The translations under genes and the position numbers were made by a program. Under the pieces are notes generated by a model that did not search any database, was not told the origin of the DNA, and saw nothing but the letters and a program-made list of their open reading frames with translations. 64,000 bases of DNA from Leptoclinus maculatus. Its lineage: Eukaryota > Chordata > Actinopteri > Perciformes > Stichaeidae. The stretch is taken from positions 34,329,885 through 34,393,884 of the forward strand of contig JAVDOI010000001.1 in the NCBI GenBank assembly GCA_032191485.1, in the 5' to 3' direction. Below, one piece after another: positions 46,433 through 61,400 of the stretch; position 1 is the stretch's first letter; the number at the start of each line of letters is the position of its first letter.

Positions 46433-49400
46433 CTGCAGGGAGGGAACAGAATGAGTTTACAAACCTCACACGTTACAGTGTAAGTTTGTACAGCAGGTTT
46501 AATGTTCCAAGTTTCTTTCTGCTTTTGAAAACGCACACATACTTTCATGTTCAACTGTAGCTTAGTTATCCACTAAGGAAGGCCACAAGATGTGGCTGAA
46601 CGCTCAAGACAATGGACCTTGTGATGAAAATGTTCTTGTCAATAAATAAAGATCTAAATAAATTATAGAAATTGTAAACCAATGTTTTTGGGGAATTAAA
46701 AGGGGATTTATTTTTTCAGGTTGCACATAGATTTCCCATTTGGTTCCCCCGTTTACTTTTTTCACCATTTGACAACTCTACTATCCTTTATATGAGTGAG
46801 AAGACCTTGTCATGAAAAAAACTATGTCAACTTGCTAAGGGAGTTAACAAAAGCTCTCATTGGCTATCAGACAATTTAGAAGGTGGTTCATATAATATTT
46901 GCCATCGGCACTTGTTGGCAGTCATTCATACTCCAAGATTAAAGTGCACCTGTGTAATCAATTCCTTACCGTTCTGAATCCCAAAAAGGAAGAGCCCAGG
47001 TTGTTGAGGCTGGCTGGGCTGATTGATGCTCCCACTGACAGCAGTCTGAAACAGGGTCCCTGGCTGTTGAACAGGGGAGGAGGTGGTCGTTTGGAGGTTT
47101 GCCACGCCGTTCTGTGAGGCAAACATGGCTGACTGTGCGAGCTCCTGAGTAGCCAGTCCACCCTGCAGAGAGGCCATGTTAGACTGAGGCATAAAGAGGC
47201 CCACAGGCTGCTCCTGCCGGTTGTTTGAGCTGCTGCCCAGCTGCATCGGCTGTTGCTCTTGAAATATGACTTGCTGTCGTGGATCGGTGGGGTTCCCTAA
47301 GGCCATGGGCTCAGAGCGATCCTGCTGGTTTACTGTCACCATGCTGGCTTGGGAAAAGAGCAGAGAGGGGTTTGGAGGCTCTTGGGAAACTAAACTGCTG
47401 CTGGTCAGCGGTGGCATTTGGCCCTGGCTGTTGAACAGGAGGCTGGAGGCCTGATCCGGAGTGGACAGGGGGTTGTTGCAGAACAGTAGGCCAGTCTGCT
47501 GTTGCTGCTGCTGGCCTGGAGAAAGTGTGTTTGCAGATGGATGTGGGGAGATGTTCTGAAACAGGGAAGACTGCTGGGCTGGCTGTGTGTGGGGCTGAGG
47601 CTGGGAGGGCTGCTGCTGCTCCATGGGGCTTCTCTGTTGGATGGGGGAAAGCTGAGTTTGAGCCTGAAATACTGATTGTGGTTTAGAGGCAGGCGTTTGT
47701 AGAGCACTGAGGAAGGCCAGCTGCTGCTGCTGCTGCTGCTGCTGTTGAGCACTACTGGTTGTGAGCTGAGAGGACAGGGATGTCTGAGGGAGGAAAAGCC
47801 CAGGGGTTGAGGGCTGTTGGTCCGGAGACTGTAGTACTGTCATGGTGTTTTGGAAGAGAGCGGCCTGAACCTGCTCCTGAGAGGCTTTCTGGAACAACGT
47901 TCCCTGTGAATCTTGTGTTTCAGCCAAAGAACTGGGATTGTGGAACATGGGTGGTGAAGGGTGTGATGGTGTCTGCTGGAGGAAGTTGGTCTGAATTGAG
48001 AGCAGATCACTCGCCTGCTGAAAGAGAGCTGCTTGTTGCTGCTGCTGCTGCTGTTGTTGTTGTTGCTGCTGTTGTTGTTGGGCCTGTTGGAAAAGAGTCC
48101 CCTGGTTTGGCACCACCCCCTGTGATGGGCCCTGCTGCTCTGCGTTCTTGGCCTGTGGGGCATCCTGAAACATGCCACACTGCATCTGAATCTGTGACTG
48201 AAACAGCTGCTGCTGTAAATTCTCCAAAACCTGCTGCTGTTGAAGCTGTTGTTGCTGGATTTGTTGCTGTTGTTGCTGCTGAATTTGCTGTTTTTGGATC
48301 TGTTGTTGGTGCTGGATGTGTTGCTGCTGCTGTTTGGCCATTGAGTTGTCCGACTGAAGTGGTAAGTTACAGAACCCTTTGGCTTTAAGCTGCCTCACTG
48401 CCTCCTCCAGCTGGGCTACTTCGTCTGGGGGGAAAAGAGGCAGTTGCTGCTGTTGAGGTGCAGGTTCTCCACACAACCTCCCCACAGCTCCAGAGCTGCT
48501 GCCGGGCCTCTCCTGTCCGAGGCCCTCTCTGGGCTCCAGGAGGAACTGCTGTGATCCCTGCTGGAGCAGAGAGTCGGTGGGCACAGAGAAGGAGCTGGTG
48601 GCTGCAATGTCCTGCTTCTGAATAGTGCCTAAGGGCTCTGTGTTGGGAAAAACAGGAGACTGGGCTTGGTCGGGTTCGCCCGCAGGCTGAGACAGGTTGT
48701 TGGAGAATGGTCTGTTTTTATTTAAATGGCCTGCAGTCATGTCTGGGTTCTGCTGGGCTGGACACAGGTCTCCAGTCTGCTGAAAACACAAGATAAAAGA
48801 TAAAAGATGTGCTTTATTTTGCTTTTAGATTTTGTCGTCAGTTTTATTGTGTTATTTTTAATGTTATAACTGTCCACAAATAACACTTCTCTTACAGACT
48901 AGATAATTAAGTATGAACTCAACTTAATTTTACTGAACATTTATGTGATTTGACTTTGAAAAACTTTAAATAGGTTGCAGATCAATATATCACCTTAAAT
49001 ACACCAGAAGATTGGAGGTTGCTGGTGACCTCCATCGGAGTGACATCTTCCCTCTTCACTAAAGGCAACATCGAAGGCATCAAGGCACCATCTAGAACTG
49101 TAGGAGCAGCACCAAGGAATACATCTTATTCTTAAAACTGTGAGCTGACAAGTACAGTGTATTAGAAATGAATAGCTTTCAAACAGGATGTTACAATCAT
49201 GGTTACAAAGAGTAGTTAACAAAGGGGAAATAACCTTTAATTTGATCATCAAATGAACAAGTCTTCACTGGAGAGGGCGCCTCTCTCTTCACAGGAACAT
49301 CATTTTTTGCTGCAAGGGCAAACATCAACAGATTTTTATCTCTATGAGATTACAACATTTGAAAATCAATGTAAACATACAGCAAGATAATAGCTTGGTT

Positions 49401-52400
49401 TACTTTGTATCGAGGCACAATAGGACCTTACAATTATGAAAAGTGTAAATGAAAGAGAGTCCTGAATGTGGGTAACCCTGGATTTCTAAGTTTAGACATT
49501 GGCTGGTTATTGTGCTCTTGACAGATATCCCAACTGATTGCTAATACTTTCTCTGATCCTTAACTGTTGGTGGTGAGCCAGCTGTGGTGCCAGCCAGTAA
49601 ATCTAAAAAGTACTTTGTAAATAATGACCTCGTCATCAAAAATGTACATGTTTCTCGCCATTAGTTGATTGTAAAAAGAGACAGATGTAGAGAAGCTTTG
49701 TGTGATTTAGTAAATAAACTGAAACAGGAACAAACCTGAATCTGGAGTGTAGGTAAAGGGCTGAACATCATGGGATCTCCCAGCATTCGTCACCACATAG
49801 ATTCCTACACACACTGAAGAGGTGATGGCTTGGTTCTGGTACGGAGGAACCTTCACGATCACGTGATTCTAAAGGGGTGATCATTCAAAGAAAGTCAGCA
49901 AAAAAGAATGATAACTACAGTAGGTATAACTGCACTTATCTAGTCAAAAGGTGAGTTGATATATATAAATATTCATCACTTTGTCTGTATCTTTTGCCCT
50001 ACGGACACATCATGAGCACGGGGGTGACGTGATACACGTCACTGTGACTGCTGGAGGTTGTAATGTAAATGTGTGAACTGAACTGATCTACACAGAGATG
50101 ACTGCATTCAGTTGTGATGATTTGTCTTATAGATTTACAGTTAAATATCTAAGGTCTGAGCATAAAACATGCTCACTCTGTTTTACACTTTTGGTTCTTA
50201 AAATATTCATCAGTAATGCTCATAATGTTGTTCATAACTCAGTGCAACCACGTACGGCAATATCTACCAAATGACAGGAGTAATTGCTGAATCACTTAGT
50301 TTGATTACGTTATAATTCCACCTATAAACAGCTGGTGGCAGTAAAGCTTTGAAAAATGTAGCATTGCCTCATAAAAGAAGACTACTTGCCAACTTTAACA
50401 GTACTGGTTAAAAAAAAAAGCACTCTAAAATGTAATGTTTAAAAATTAGGAAATGTATGCAATATATTTGTTAGGCTTTGCAGATGCACAACAAAATGGT
50501 CAGAGGTAGATCATGTGTATCAGTCAGAAACATTGAATGTAAACAAAACTCCACAGTGTACCTTAAACAAAACACAAAATGATCTACCTCTGACCATTTT
50601 GTTTACAAGGGCAAAGGTTTAGACTGGACTGTTGAGACACACTCAGTACAGCTTTTGAGACTGAGGCTAATTAGGTCAGAACACAATGAGACTACTCAAA
50701 CATTTGAACCAGCAGTCGTTTAAGATGATTACATCTAAAGCCCCATACAAATCTGAAAAGGCTGCTTCTTTCTACTCAGCTGATTAGGGTTAGGCATTAA
50801 AGCGATAGTTCAGAATTTTCAAGTGGGTTACGAGGAACTTATCCTTCGTCAGTCAGTGTATTACCTACAGTAGATGACGGGCGACACGCTCCCAGTTTGG
50901 AGAAACAGACAAGAGTACCGGCACGGAAACTAGAAAATGAACTGCTGTGGACGGGGGCAGCAGTAAAATGTATTTATATCTATATCAGTTTAAGTGTATG
51001 CTATATTTAGAATATCTTTACCGCTTTATCTTGTTGTCAGACAAGCTGTTATCTACGCTCTCTTCAGAGCCACAAGACTCCTCTGACAAATTTTACCCCG
51101 CAGAACACGTGAGTATTTGGTCTACAGCTGCCTTAATCGGTTAGTTTGTTTGTGTTACTGTGTGACTCGGATGAGTCTGAACTAACTAAAACACCAAAAT
51201 CACACAAACAAACCGACCGAGACAGCGGTAGTTCAGTAACTTCACAGTTCTGAGAGGTAAAATGCCTTCTTGTCGAAGGAGTCTTGTGGCTTTGAAGAGA
51301 TCGGGATAGTGGCTTCAGTTCCTCGCTGGAAAGATAGAGCAAGATAAAGCGGTGAAAATATCTTAAATGTAGCGTACACTTAAACTGATATTAATCTTTT
51401 TGGGTGGGCCTTATTTTTAGGCAGCATTTTGCAGCTGCCCTCGTCCACAGCTGTACATTGCTTTGCTCCTGTGCAGGTATTCCTGTCTGTTTCTCCAAAC
51501 TAGGGGCGTGCTGACAGCCATCTACAGTAGGTAATACACTGACTATGGATAAGTACAACACCAATTCAAGAAGATCAAACATTCTATTTAATCATTCAGT
51601 ACAAAAATACCACAAGAGCAATCACATTTTACCTGGTGAAACAGCTCCATGTCAATTTCAGCCTCCGCCTTCCACGAGTTGTCATCTGGAACAGACAGAA
51701 GATGCAGCATGTTTAATGGAGAACAATTATAATGCATAAAGCCAAAATATCCACAGACAATCATATTCTTAAAAATAATAATTTCTTACCAGAGACATTC
51801 TCCTGAAATATGACTTTGGTGTCTTTAAGAAAGTTTTTGCCAATGATAAAGACCTCTTCTCCACCTCTCACTGAACAACTGTGCAGTGACTTCTTCAGGA
51901 TTTCAGGCACTCCTGCAGGCTGAGCTGAAAACAGACATTAACAGTTTTGATAAGTGTCACTTTCACTGATTTTCACCAAAAAATACCTAGGTTTCATAAA
52001 AGAAACGAAAGAAGCAGATTGGTTTAAACTCATTTTCACTCAAATTGTATAATGTCTATAATGCCTCAAAGTAATTGATTTGAATGCTAAATGGTTAAAC
52101 TACATACGGTTTGTGCTTACAAAATCAGACTAAAACTCCACAACAAAGGTCTCCTGCAGCACAATCCACTGTCGCAACAATCCCAATTGAAGTTTATATT
52201 TGTGATATGTCTCCCGACAGCCTGCAATCTAACAAGAAAACATTTTAAGACTTTTGAATGCGATTTAAGACATTTGAATTCCTTATAAAGCCTTTTAAAG
52301 ATTCTTCACGACCTGCATGTACGCTGACCAAAGACGTGATCTTTATTTCATACAATAGAAATACTGGATATTTCTCATCGGCCTATAAAATGGCCATAAG

Positions 52401-55400
52401 AACGTTGAACAACCTGAAGCTCACACACACATTTTCTTTTTCACTTCTCTACGCCACACGCACACACGTACAGATGCAAAGGGGGTTACTATTTTTGGTG
52501 GTTTTGTGGAAAGATATTTCCCCGGATTGCATGCTAACTCTGTGTAAACAATAGAAGTCCACACACCTCTATTGTTTTAGTCCTTTCCTTCCCTTTCTCC
52601 CCTGTCTCTCCCAAATCAACTTACACAGAAACGTTCTGATAGCCTAAAGTGTCTTTCCTGTTTAGGAAACCAACCACACCCATCATGCTTTTACACATTA
52701 TCAACACTTGAGCCTGAGGGGACCCTTACACACTGTCACCAAGTGTCACCAACAAGACAACAGTCTCCCGACCGCAGGCTTGATTAAACTTCAGAAGCAG
52801 GATCTCTCATTTTAAAGAGGAGAAAATAGCTCAGTTTAAAATGGTAGTTATTAACTATGTAAATTACAGGTTTAAAATGGTAATTATTAATATGTAAATT
52901 ACAGGTTTAAAATGGTAATTATTAATATGTAAATTACAGGTTTAAAATGGTAATTATTAATATGTAAATTACAGATCAGCCGTCTGTTTTGCTTCTTGCA
53001 ATTCTAGTGAAACTGGTTTATTATAGTGAAATAAAATAACAGGATTTCTGCATATATGACATTCCCACAGAGTCAAACACAAGGAGACTGACTTACTACA
53101 CAGGATTGGAGATGAGGGAGTCTGTAGCATGAGCACTGATCCATCTGGACGGGGGATGTTGACCCGAAACACCAGCCGAGCGCGTGTGCTCTTCTTCTTA
53201 GACCCTGCCACACCAATACGAGCCTCGACGTCAGCATTACGGAGCTTCAAGATCCCAACACAGTCCACCCTGTAGACAGACCATGTTAGCCAGGAAAACT
53301 AGCAGTTTAAACAACAACTTTACAGTGTTTGGTAAACTAGCAGCTCTTTACAACACTAAATACTACAATGTGTCATTATAATAACTGATTTCACAACAGT
53401 AAGGGAATCAATGAAATATTTATCCATAATGCAATCTCTTTATTAAGCAATTGGTTTGAATTATCTGTGAAGTACAACTGGGCACATAAAAGCTACACGT
53501 GTTGTTTGGGGTTGAATATATTAAAATAAAATGGATTATTATTTACCACAAAAACAACCCAATTTCAATAAAAAAACAGAAAGTACATACGCTAGTGTCA
53601 TGTTGGTGCTCGGATCAAGGGACACCTCAATGACAGTTGTGCCATCAATGTCCACCTCTTTGCAGGCTGTGGTGTTGCGGCCGGTCACCCTGCAAGCTTG
53701 ATAAAAACCGTGAGGCTTGACACGCCCAGCGTCGTTGCCCACAAACACCTGCAAGACCACTGGCTCATTCACTCCCTCCAGCTGTGTAAGTAAAAAACAA
53801 AAGAAAAGCGATATATGCATTATAGAATGTGTTTTATATAGATGCTTCCCTACCTGCAGATTCTCAGCCTTTTAAAAGCCAACCTGTGTTTGTTATGTTC
53901 TGCTGTTAACTTCTACTTCTAACTTCTATGCCCGTTATTTGCATCTGGTTGCACATGCTCTTCACAAGCCCTGACAGTGCAAAGAGTACCTGATCAGGTA
54001 GAAATCTCACCTCTCCGTGCCCTGACTTATGATCACCTCTTGGCCTACAACAAACTGACCACATTAATGATCAAACGCTAGTCAGCGTATCTAGTCTTGC
54101 TCCTAACTCACAAGTCTCAGGAAATATCAAAATATATTGGGCAAATTGTCACACATTTTGTTTGCAGATTCACCACACACACCTCAAAAGTAATGCAGGT
54201 GGTTGTCATCTGCAGACATGAAGTATTTCATTCATGCTGGGGATGAAGAGAACCTGTTCAAATCCAGTTCAACCTTTCTGACTCAACATCTCTCTCCACA
54301 TATACAATACAAAATACTATAAAAGAGAAGATGCAAAACAAGTACGGGATCAGACCTGGCTTTGAAAAGCAATCAGTATTAACTGTCCATTTGGAGGAAA
54401 ATAAAACTTGATTTAGGCGTCCATACTGAGCATATTATGTCTCTGCAGAAAAAGATTCTTTCCACATTTTGACACACTGTGACCATAACCCTTCCACCTC
54501 AATCATATTTGACTTTTTTTTTTTGCCCCACTGCGCCTACGGCTCTAGGAATAGCAAATCTAAAACACTCTAGCTTCTAACAAAAACCCAATTATTAACT
54601 TAACCTTAAACAAGGGCACACTATGGCAGAAAAGTCAAAACATTGACTCCAGCGTTCATTAAAGAGGCTGTGTCAGGGTTTTAACAGTTACCTTTACAGT
54701 GGGAAAGCCCTGCTGAGTGCGGTCCTTCACTGACCCTCTGCTGCCTTCAGTCAGATAGCGGGCTCGGTGCTGAGTCTCTGGCTGGACGAGGATCTTCACC
54801 TCCTTCCCCTCACTCTTCTGTGGGTATTGCGTCGAAAGAGTTCCTCCTTTCTGGCTCGTTGTCTGAGAATCATTAGAGCTGCTACAAAGACCGGTTTGAC
54901 AGAGACACCAGCAGATTACTTCTAATTCTAACATTTTATAGCAATTATATTTTAGTTGGTACAACCTAGCTGGCATCTTCTGGTACTGTGGTGGAAAAAG
55001 CACAGAATGTCTGGAACTTGCTTTAACGGATTATGACCCTGTCCGTATTTATTCAGAGCCCCCCCCCCCCTTCCCTCCATCCCCCATGATGCACTGAGCA
55101 ATGCAAAGTTAACAGGCCCTCCATCAACCAAGCATATTCCATCCCCTGCTCTTAAAGCGTTCAGAGTTATCTGTTTGTTTAATCTGCTCTGCTTATCCTA
55201 GGTCTTTGAGAGAGGCTCTGTGATTCACTGTGGCTGACCATTGTTTGGACTTCAGTATCCTGCCCCTCTCTCCCCTCTGATCTAACCGCTCTTCTTCAGT
55301 CAACGCGTGATGGGAAATTCAGAGCCAGAGTAATTTGTTGGAAATTTACTTCTGTTGTGCAATTTCCTAATAATACCTATTCTGACAGTCAGGAGGAGTG

Positions 55401-58400
55401 CCGTATGAGAGTATCCACAAGGACCCTTCAGACAATGGATTTAAGAATTAAGTACCTACTTAGGAAGTGTGCAACTACCACCGGGAGAATATTAAATTAA
55501 TAAAAAGTAAATTAACTTCTCAGTAAAAAACTTCCTACAATAAGTGGAATCGTTGTTTTCTTTGGTCACTGTTGGGTGACAGATTGCAGGAAAAATATCA
55601 GTAAAATATTTGAGAAGAAAAAATGCAGATGCTTCCATACAGGGCACCAGGCTTCACTGAATGGTTAGATGAGTGTGAATATATAAACCTTTGCATTCTG
55701 TTGCTAGTGCAACAGCTTTGGCCCAAGATTACTTCATGTCCGTTACTGCATTAACAAACGAGAAATACAAAGTCGCCCATTTAGAATGTTTAAGTTGTCA
55801 AATTTGAAAAGGTCGACATATACACTTTCAACTGACTTATATATATAAATTACAAAGAAAAACAGCAAATCTTCACATTTGAAAAGCTGGAACCACAAAA
55901 AGTTAAGGCATTTTTGTTTTAAAAATGACTGAAATGTATTGAGAAACTAGTTCTGTGATAAATGTTCTCTCAAACGACTAATCGATTAATCAATTAATAG
56001 TTGCAGCTCTAGAAAATCTTCTAGTCTCTAGTAGAGCTTTGGAGACTTTGACCTGGAAGCTTGTGGTGGCTTAACATTTCATCTTAAGACACCTAATGTT
56101 AACCTCTTTTGACAACTTCCTGAGATGTAGAGGATCATGACTTGGACATTAGGATCCAACAGGTCAAACTCAGTTGTATTTCAAAATAAATACATTTACA
56201 GGAGACACACACCTTCCTTTGGATCCAGTCTTGTTGTCAGGGCCTAGCTGTGACAGGACAAAGTGTGGACCTTTGGCACTGTCTGCATCAAACACGTCCA
56301 TGCTGGCTTCCCCGGGTCCAGACTTAGGGCCAGGCCTCTGCCGAGGGGTACGTTTGCGGGACTTTCGTGGCACCTCTGTGTTGTCATTGTAAGAGGCAGA
56401 GCTCATGATGCTGAAGTTGGAGAGAGAGTCTTCCATCCAGATGCTGTTACTCTGCTCTGAGTCCTGGGATGTTTCATTCTGGCAAGACATCTGGCTCTCA
56501 TCCAACAGGTCTTGTGGAGGTGGAGAAATGTTCAGTACAGTGCGGCGCTTAGATGGGGTCATCTGATGATGTGGCTGGCCCTCCTGGGATGTTACGCCTC
56601 TTGTTCCTCCTAGCTCACCGCTACTCCTGCAGTTACCGCCACCGCTGCCGTTACCATTGCCACCTTCTGCTCCGACAACCTCTGGAACCACTCGGCTGCT
56701 CCTGGAGTCCTCGGGGTCAACAATGCCGCCGTGGACTGGGTTCTGGTCACTGGCTGAAGCACTGGAATGCATGGTGGGGCTGGAAGAGGTGGAAAAAGCA
56801 CTGCGGGGGCCTTCCATGGTCATAGAGGAGGACATGGCATCTACAGTGCAAATAATTAGACAGTGAATAAAGGCCTCTCAACCAGTGTTGGCTAGCAGTC
56901 CCATTTAAGCAGCAAAATTTATTTATGATAGTTTATTTTTTGCTTTTGGTTAGCTTTTTTTTTTTTTATTCATCCAATTAAAATGTCTCCCTTTTCATTG
57001 GATCTTAAGTGTGTGCGTGTGTGGTGCTGATGATATCTGAGGATTTGTAAATGTACAGTATAGGTGTGGCTAAAAAGAGGCCAAAGAAGAGATGAGAGGT
57101 GAGCAGTTCCCCTCATTTAAAAAGAAAAAAATCAAATGAGACTTAAAAATGCTTGTGAATAAACTAAAAAAAAAGAAGAATTAATTTATCATTATTATTA
57201 GCGTTTTGTTCATGTTCAACTGCAAAATTGGCCAAAATTATGAAATGGAAAGGGAAGTTCAAAACACTAATATGTACAATATGATGCATGCCAATTATTG
57301 GAGCTTTTACTTTCAAATTTTTTTTTTTGCTCCAAATGTTCATTGCGTTGGGACTGAACGTAGCCACAGAGACAAAATAAACAAGCTTCTGACCTATGAA
57401 GCAGAGAACTGCAGACCATTTTATATGCAGACACTCCCTGCTTCAGAGGGAATTTCCTGGAATATAAAAATGAGACAGCGAATGAGCAATAAGAGCTGAG
57501 CAGTAAAAATGTATTCAGATTTTTTTAGAAAGAATAATAACACAGATTATTTTGTTTGTCAAAAAAATTTTGCTCCAGCATGCTGACATACACTGTAATT
57601 TCAAAAGCATTCAAATAGTTACAATGAACTAGATGAAGAGTGGGGAAAAGTCTGGTTAAGTTGCAGATGGTTAAAAGGAGTTAAACTGCTGTTGACATTC
57701 TGGATTGTGTGGTGACTCATTAGTTTGCAAGACACACAGTCAGAAAGAAAAAGAGGCACATACACAGTATGGAGGTCGTGTCATTTTGAGCAAGTATCAA
57801 AACACATGCAGTATATTATGATCACAAGCCAAAAACATACAATAGCGACCCAAATTTATGACCAAATTTAAAAATGATATTGCTGTTTTGCTGAACACTG
57901 GAATTAAGAATGAAGTCAGTTTAAAGCTGGAATGCAGAACTTTTGTCTCCCCCCTCTGGCAGTGAGAGTAAATATAACGTGGGAGGGACCAGGAGCAGCA
58001 GCTAGGAGTATGGCGGACACTATGGAGAAAAATCCTAAGAAGCATCCTAGAAAAGTTTCTGGAGTGGATGCTGCAGACGAAAAAAGAAACTCTGCATTGA
58101 GAGGAAGGATTCAAATTAAAATAAAAATGCATGGGGAGACTTGAGGAGAGCACTCCTGTGGTCGGGGGGTGATGCATGCTCACCTGCAGGCATGTGTGCA
58201 CCAGCGAGGGAAAGTCACCACAGGCACCACATCTCCGGTATACTGCGGAATACAGAGAGCCCTCTCTGGCGACAATAGGCTTAATCAGCTTTGTGTGAAC
58301 TCCTTTGGCAACGGCTTGAATGTAACGGATGTTCATTAAAATGTAAAAGCCCCGCACTCCAGCTTTAAAGAAACTTCTTTTTGAAACAAAAAATAAAAGC

Positions 58401-61400
58401 CAGGTAATGTTATTGGCATGTTTTCAATAAAACTTACAGTTTCACCTTCCTCCTCTTACAGGCACATTTTTGCACCAGGTCAGAGCGCTGCAAGTGGCTT
58501 TAATGGAGCCAGTCCATGAATTTACTGAAACTCTTTTGATGGCTTTTTGGGAATTCAAGGACTTGCAGACATCATCAGACCCCGGCGGGAGAAAGGACAC
58601 CATATATGTATGTATATAAAACCAGTGACACGGGTGTGGAGCTCTTTTTCTCTATACTTCTTTTAGTGTTTTTTTTATTTTTTATGGTAGATCTAATCCA
58701 CTGCCCTTAACATTTCATGTTTTTCTTTAATTATTTGCCAATTATTTGTTAATTGTTGTCAATGTTTTGTTTTTGGACAACACTATGTATCAAGAGAATG
58801 CACAATGAAAATGTGAAGGATCAAAGTAAAAGTCTCACAGAAGCATAAGCTCTGATTTCTAAGAACTAGAGACAATTCTTTAAATATGCTCCAAACCTGT
58901 ATGTCCTATGTTCTGTATGCAGTGTACACTCATCATGTTTTGTACTTTTGCCATGTTTAATGTCAGAATAAAACCTGACAAATTTAAACTGCTCATTTTA
59001 GTGAAATGTTCAACTTTTTTCAGATGACTTGTAAAAGATCTGTTTGAATGATATACTGTGTTTCTTCTGAAATGCACCAAACCAAAATGTTTTAAACATT
59101 GTGAATGACCCGTTGCCATCGAACCACACTGCAAGCATAATGATGTACAGCTGAAATTGTATATATTGTAGGGGTGCAACGGATCACAAACCTCACAGTT
59201 CGGTTCGGATCATGGTTCTTGAGTCACGGTTCGGATAATTTTTCGGATCAACAAAGAAAAGGGGAGGAGACAAATATAACTTTGCTTTCCATTTATTAAT
59301 TAAAGAACTTCAAGAACACTTAAAGCAAAGAACTTTGGGCTATAGTCTTACATAAAAACTAAAATATTGAAGATGTCCAATTTGAAACAAAATTAAATAA
59401 ATAACTAAAAATAAAACATTCAAGAATATTCAATTCTGTTAAGTTTAAGTGCAACATGAGGTATGTTGATGCCCTCGTCCTTTGATCAATATTGAAAGAA
59501 ACAGCCAGTGAGCTAGCTTACACTGTTTCAACTGAACTGAACTGCTCGGCAACAACTTGGCTCAATGTTTACTTCCTGACAGGTTATGTCATTCAAATAC
59601 ACAATAATGTTCACCATTACTGTGACATTATTATCAAAAAGATGAGAATATCTACATTGTCTGGGGAGAGGGTAGACCTTTCTGTGGTGACTGGGATATT
59701 ACTACTGGGCCTGTCTAGCTTCACTCTGATACTTCTGTCAGCACCTGCACCAGGTGTGTGTCTGTGTGACTCTCACAGAGGGGGCGTGTCTACAGCTCCG
59801 CCGTGGTGAAAGCGGTCACAGTCTTTTCCTTTTCATAGAGGAACAAGCTTCATACTGAAGTAGGTGCATGAGTGGATTTCGTAGCGTGGCTCAAGCATTT
59901 TAACCAGATTTTGAAATCCTTTGTTTTCCACAACGGAGTGTCCCCCGTCGCTGACAGACAGTGTCTCTTCATATGTGTGGACATGCCGATGTATTGCCGT
60001 TATCTTATCTTTCTCTTTAAACAACGCCTACATACCGTACCGGTTTTGTCCACCACCCTTATCCGTTATGGAGCTAAATCTAGGTCAAAAGTTTTGTTCA
60101 TTTGAAAAAAAGATTTGAACCTGAAAGCTCAAATTGTGGTCTTGAACATTGAAAAATACAGCAATGTATTCAAAAGTTTTTTTGGGTTGAATATATTTTC
60201 AGATTCAAATCTTTTTTTCAGTTCAGGTTTTTTTTTTTCAAGTTCAGTTTTTTCACCATGAGTGACAGCATAACAAAGAAGGCAGAGGACCGTCCTCAAC
60301 CACGTTGCCTTCAGGTAACGTGGGCACCGCGAGAATTATGATTCAACACTTTATATACACCATATTCACGTGGTTGGAAGTAAAATAAATTACGCTAGTG
60401 ACAAAGTTCTGTTTAGCAAGCTGTTTTAGCCTCTACTTGGCACGAATCACAGTAAAAGAGCAATAAACTATGCCATATTGGGCCGTTCAACTACTACACT
60501 TTAATATCTGACGTTTCGCACTTCCACACACCGCTGTGAACGCAGCGTAGTAGCTCAACATGTGTCAGCGGCAGCTAGTGGAGGCACTTCCTGTTGAGAG
60601 CTCAGCTGCCGCGGCAAGTTGTGCCGCTGTGTGGGAGAGGTGCCGCGGCAGTTTAGCCTTTATTTGTCGTTATTTGACACTATGTAACAATACATTAAGG
60701 TCCTTGAAGGTGTGACTGTTGGTAGTTGTAATTGGTTTAGTAAAAAAATGCCGAATTGAAATAGTATGGCTACTCGTTTTTATTAGCAAGCTAATGTAGG
60801 CTAACATCAGTTGGCACTTGTTGCCATGGCAACTACACCAGCAGACTAAACTGGGTGAATGAACGGCTATGCTAACGAATTTCATTGCACAATGGATTTA
60901 TAAATTCAGAAAAATATATTTTCAAAAAGAAACAGAGGAAAACATCTCTCTACCTGTGGTGATACATAAAACATATGTATGTGCAATACATATGTACTAT
61001 CCCTGGGTGCAGACAACTGGAGCACAGTCACTATTTTGTAAACTACAACACCACATGAACAATAAATATGTTGGCAACCAGTACACACTTTAGGTCATGC
61101 TATGGAGCTTTAATGAGATTAAATAAAATGACATATATGTTGGGCTGGCTTCTTGCCATTAACTTTGAACTTCTTGTCCTAACATACATTTGACTACAGT
61201 ACATATTGAAGACCAGCGTCATTGACCCATCTGGCCACCAGAGGGAGTTTACCTTTAAGTGAGCGCTTCTGTCAGCAGTAAACTAATGCAGGGCACATAC
61301 ATATGTTTTATGTATCACCACAGGTAGAGAGATGTTTTCCTCTGTTTCTTTTTGAAAATATATTTTTCTGGATTTATCAATCCATTGCGCAATGAAGTTC

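Noticed and set aside
47780..48388. 202-codon plus-strand ORF rich in valine and alanine
   Set aside because: It is the antisense shadow of the nfat5 glutamine-rich exon (CTG/TTG repeats read as V/A).
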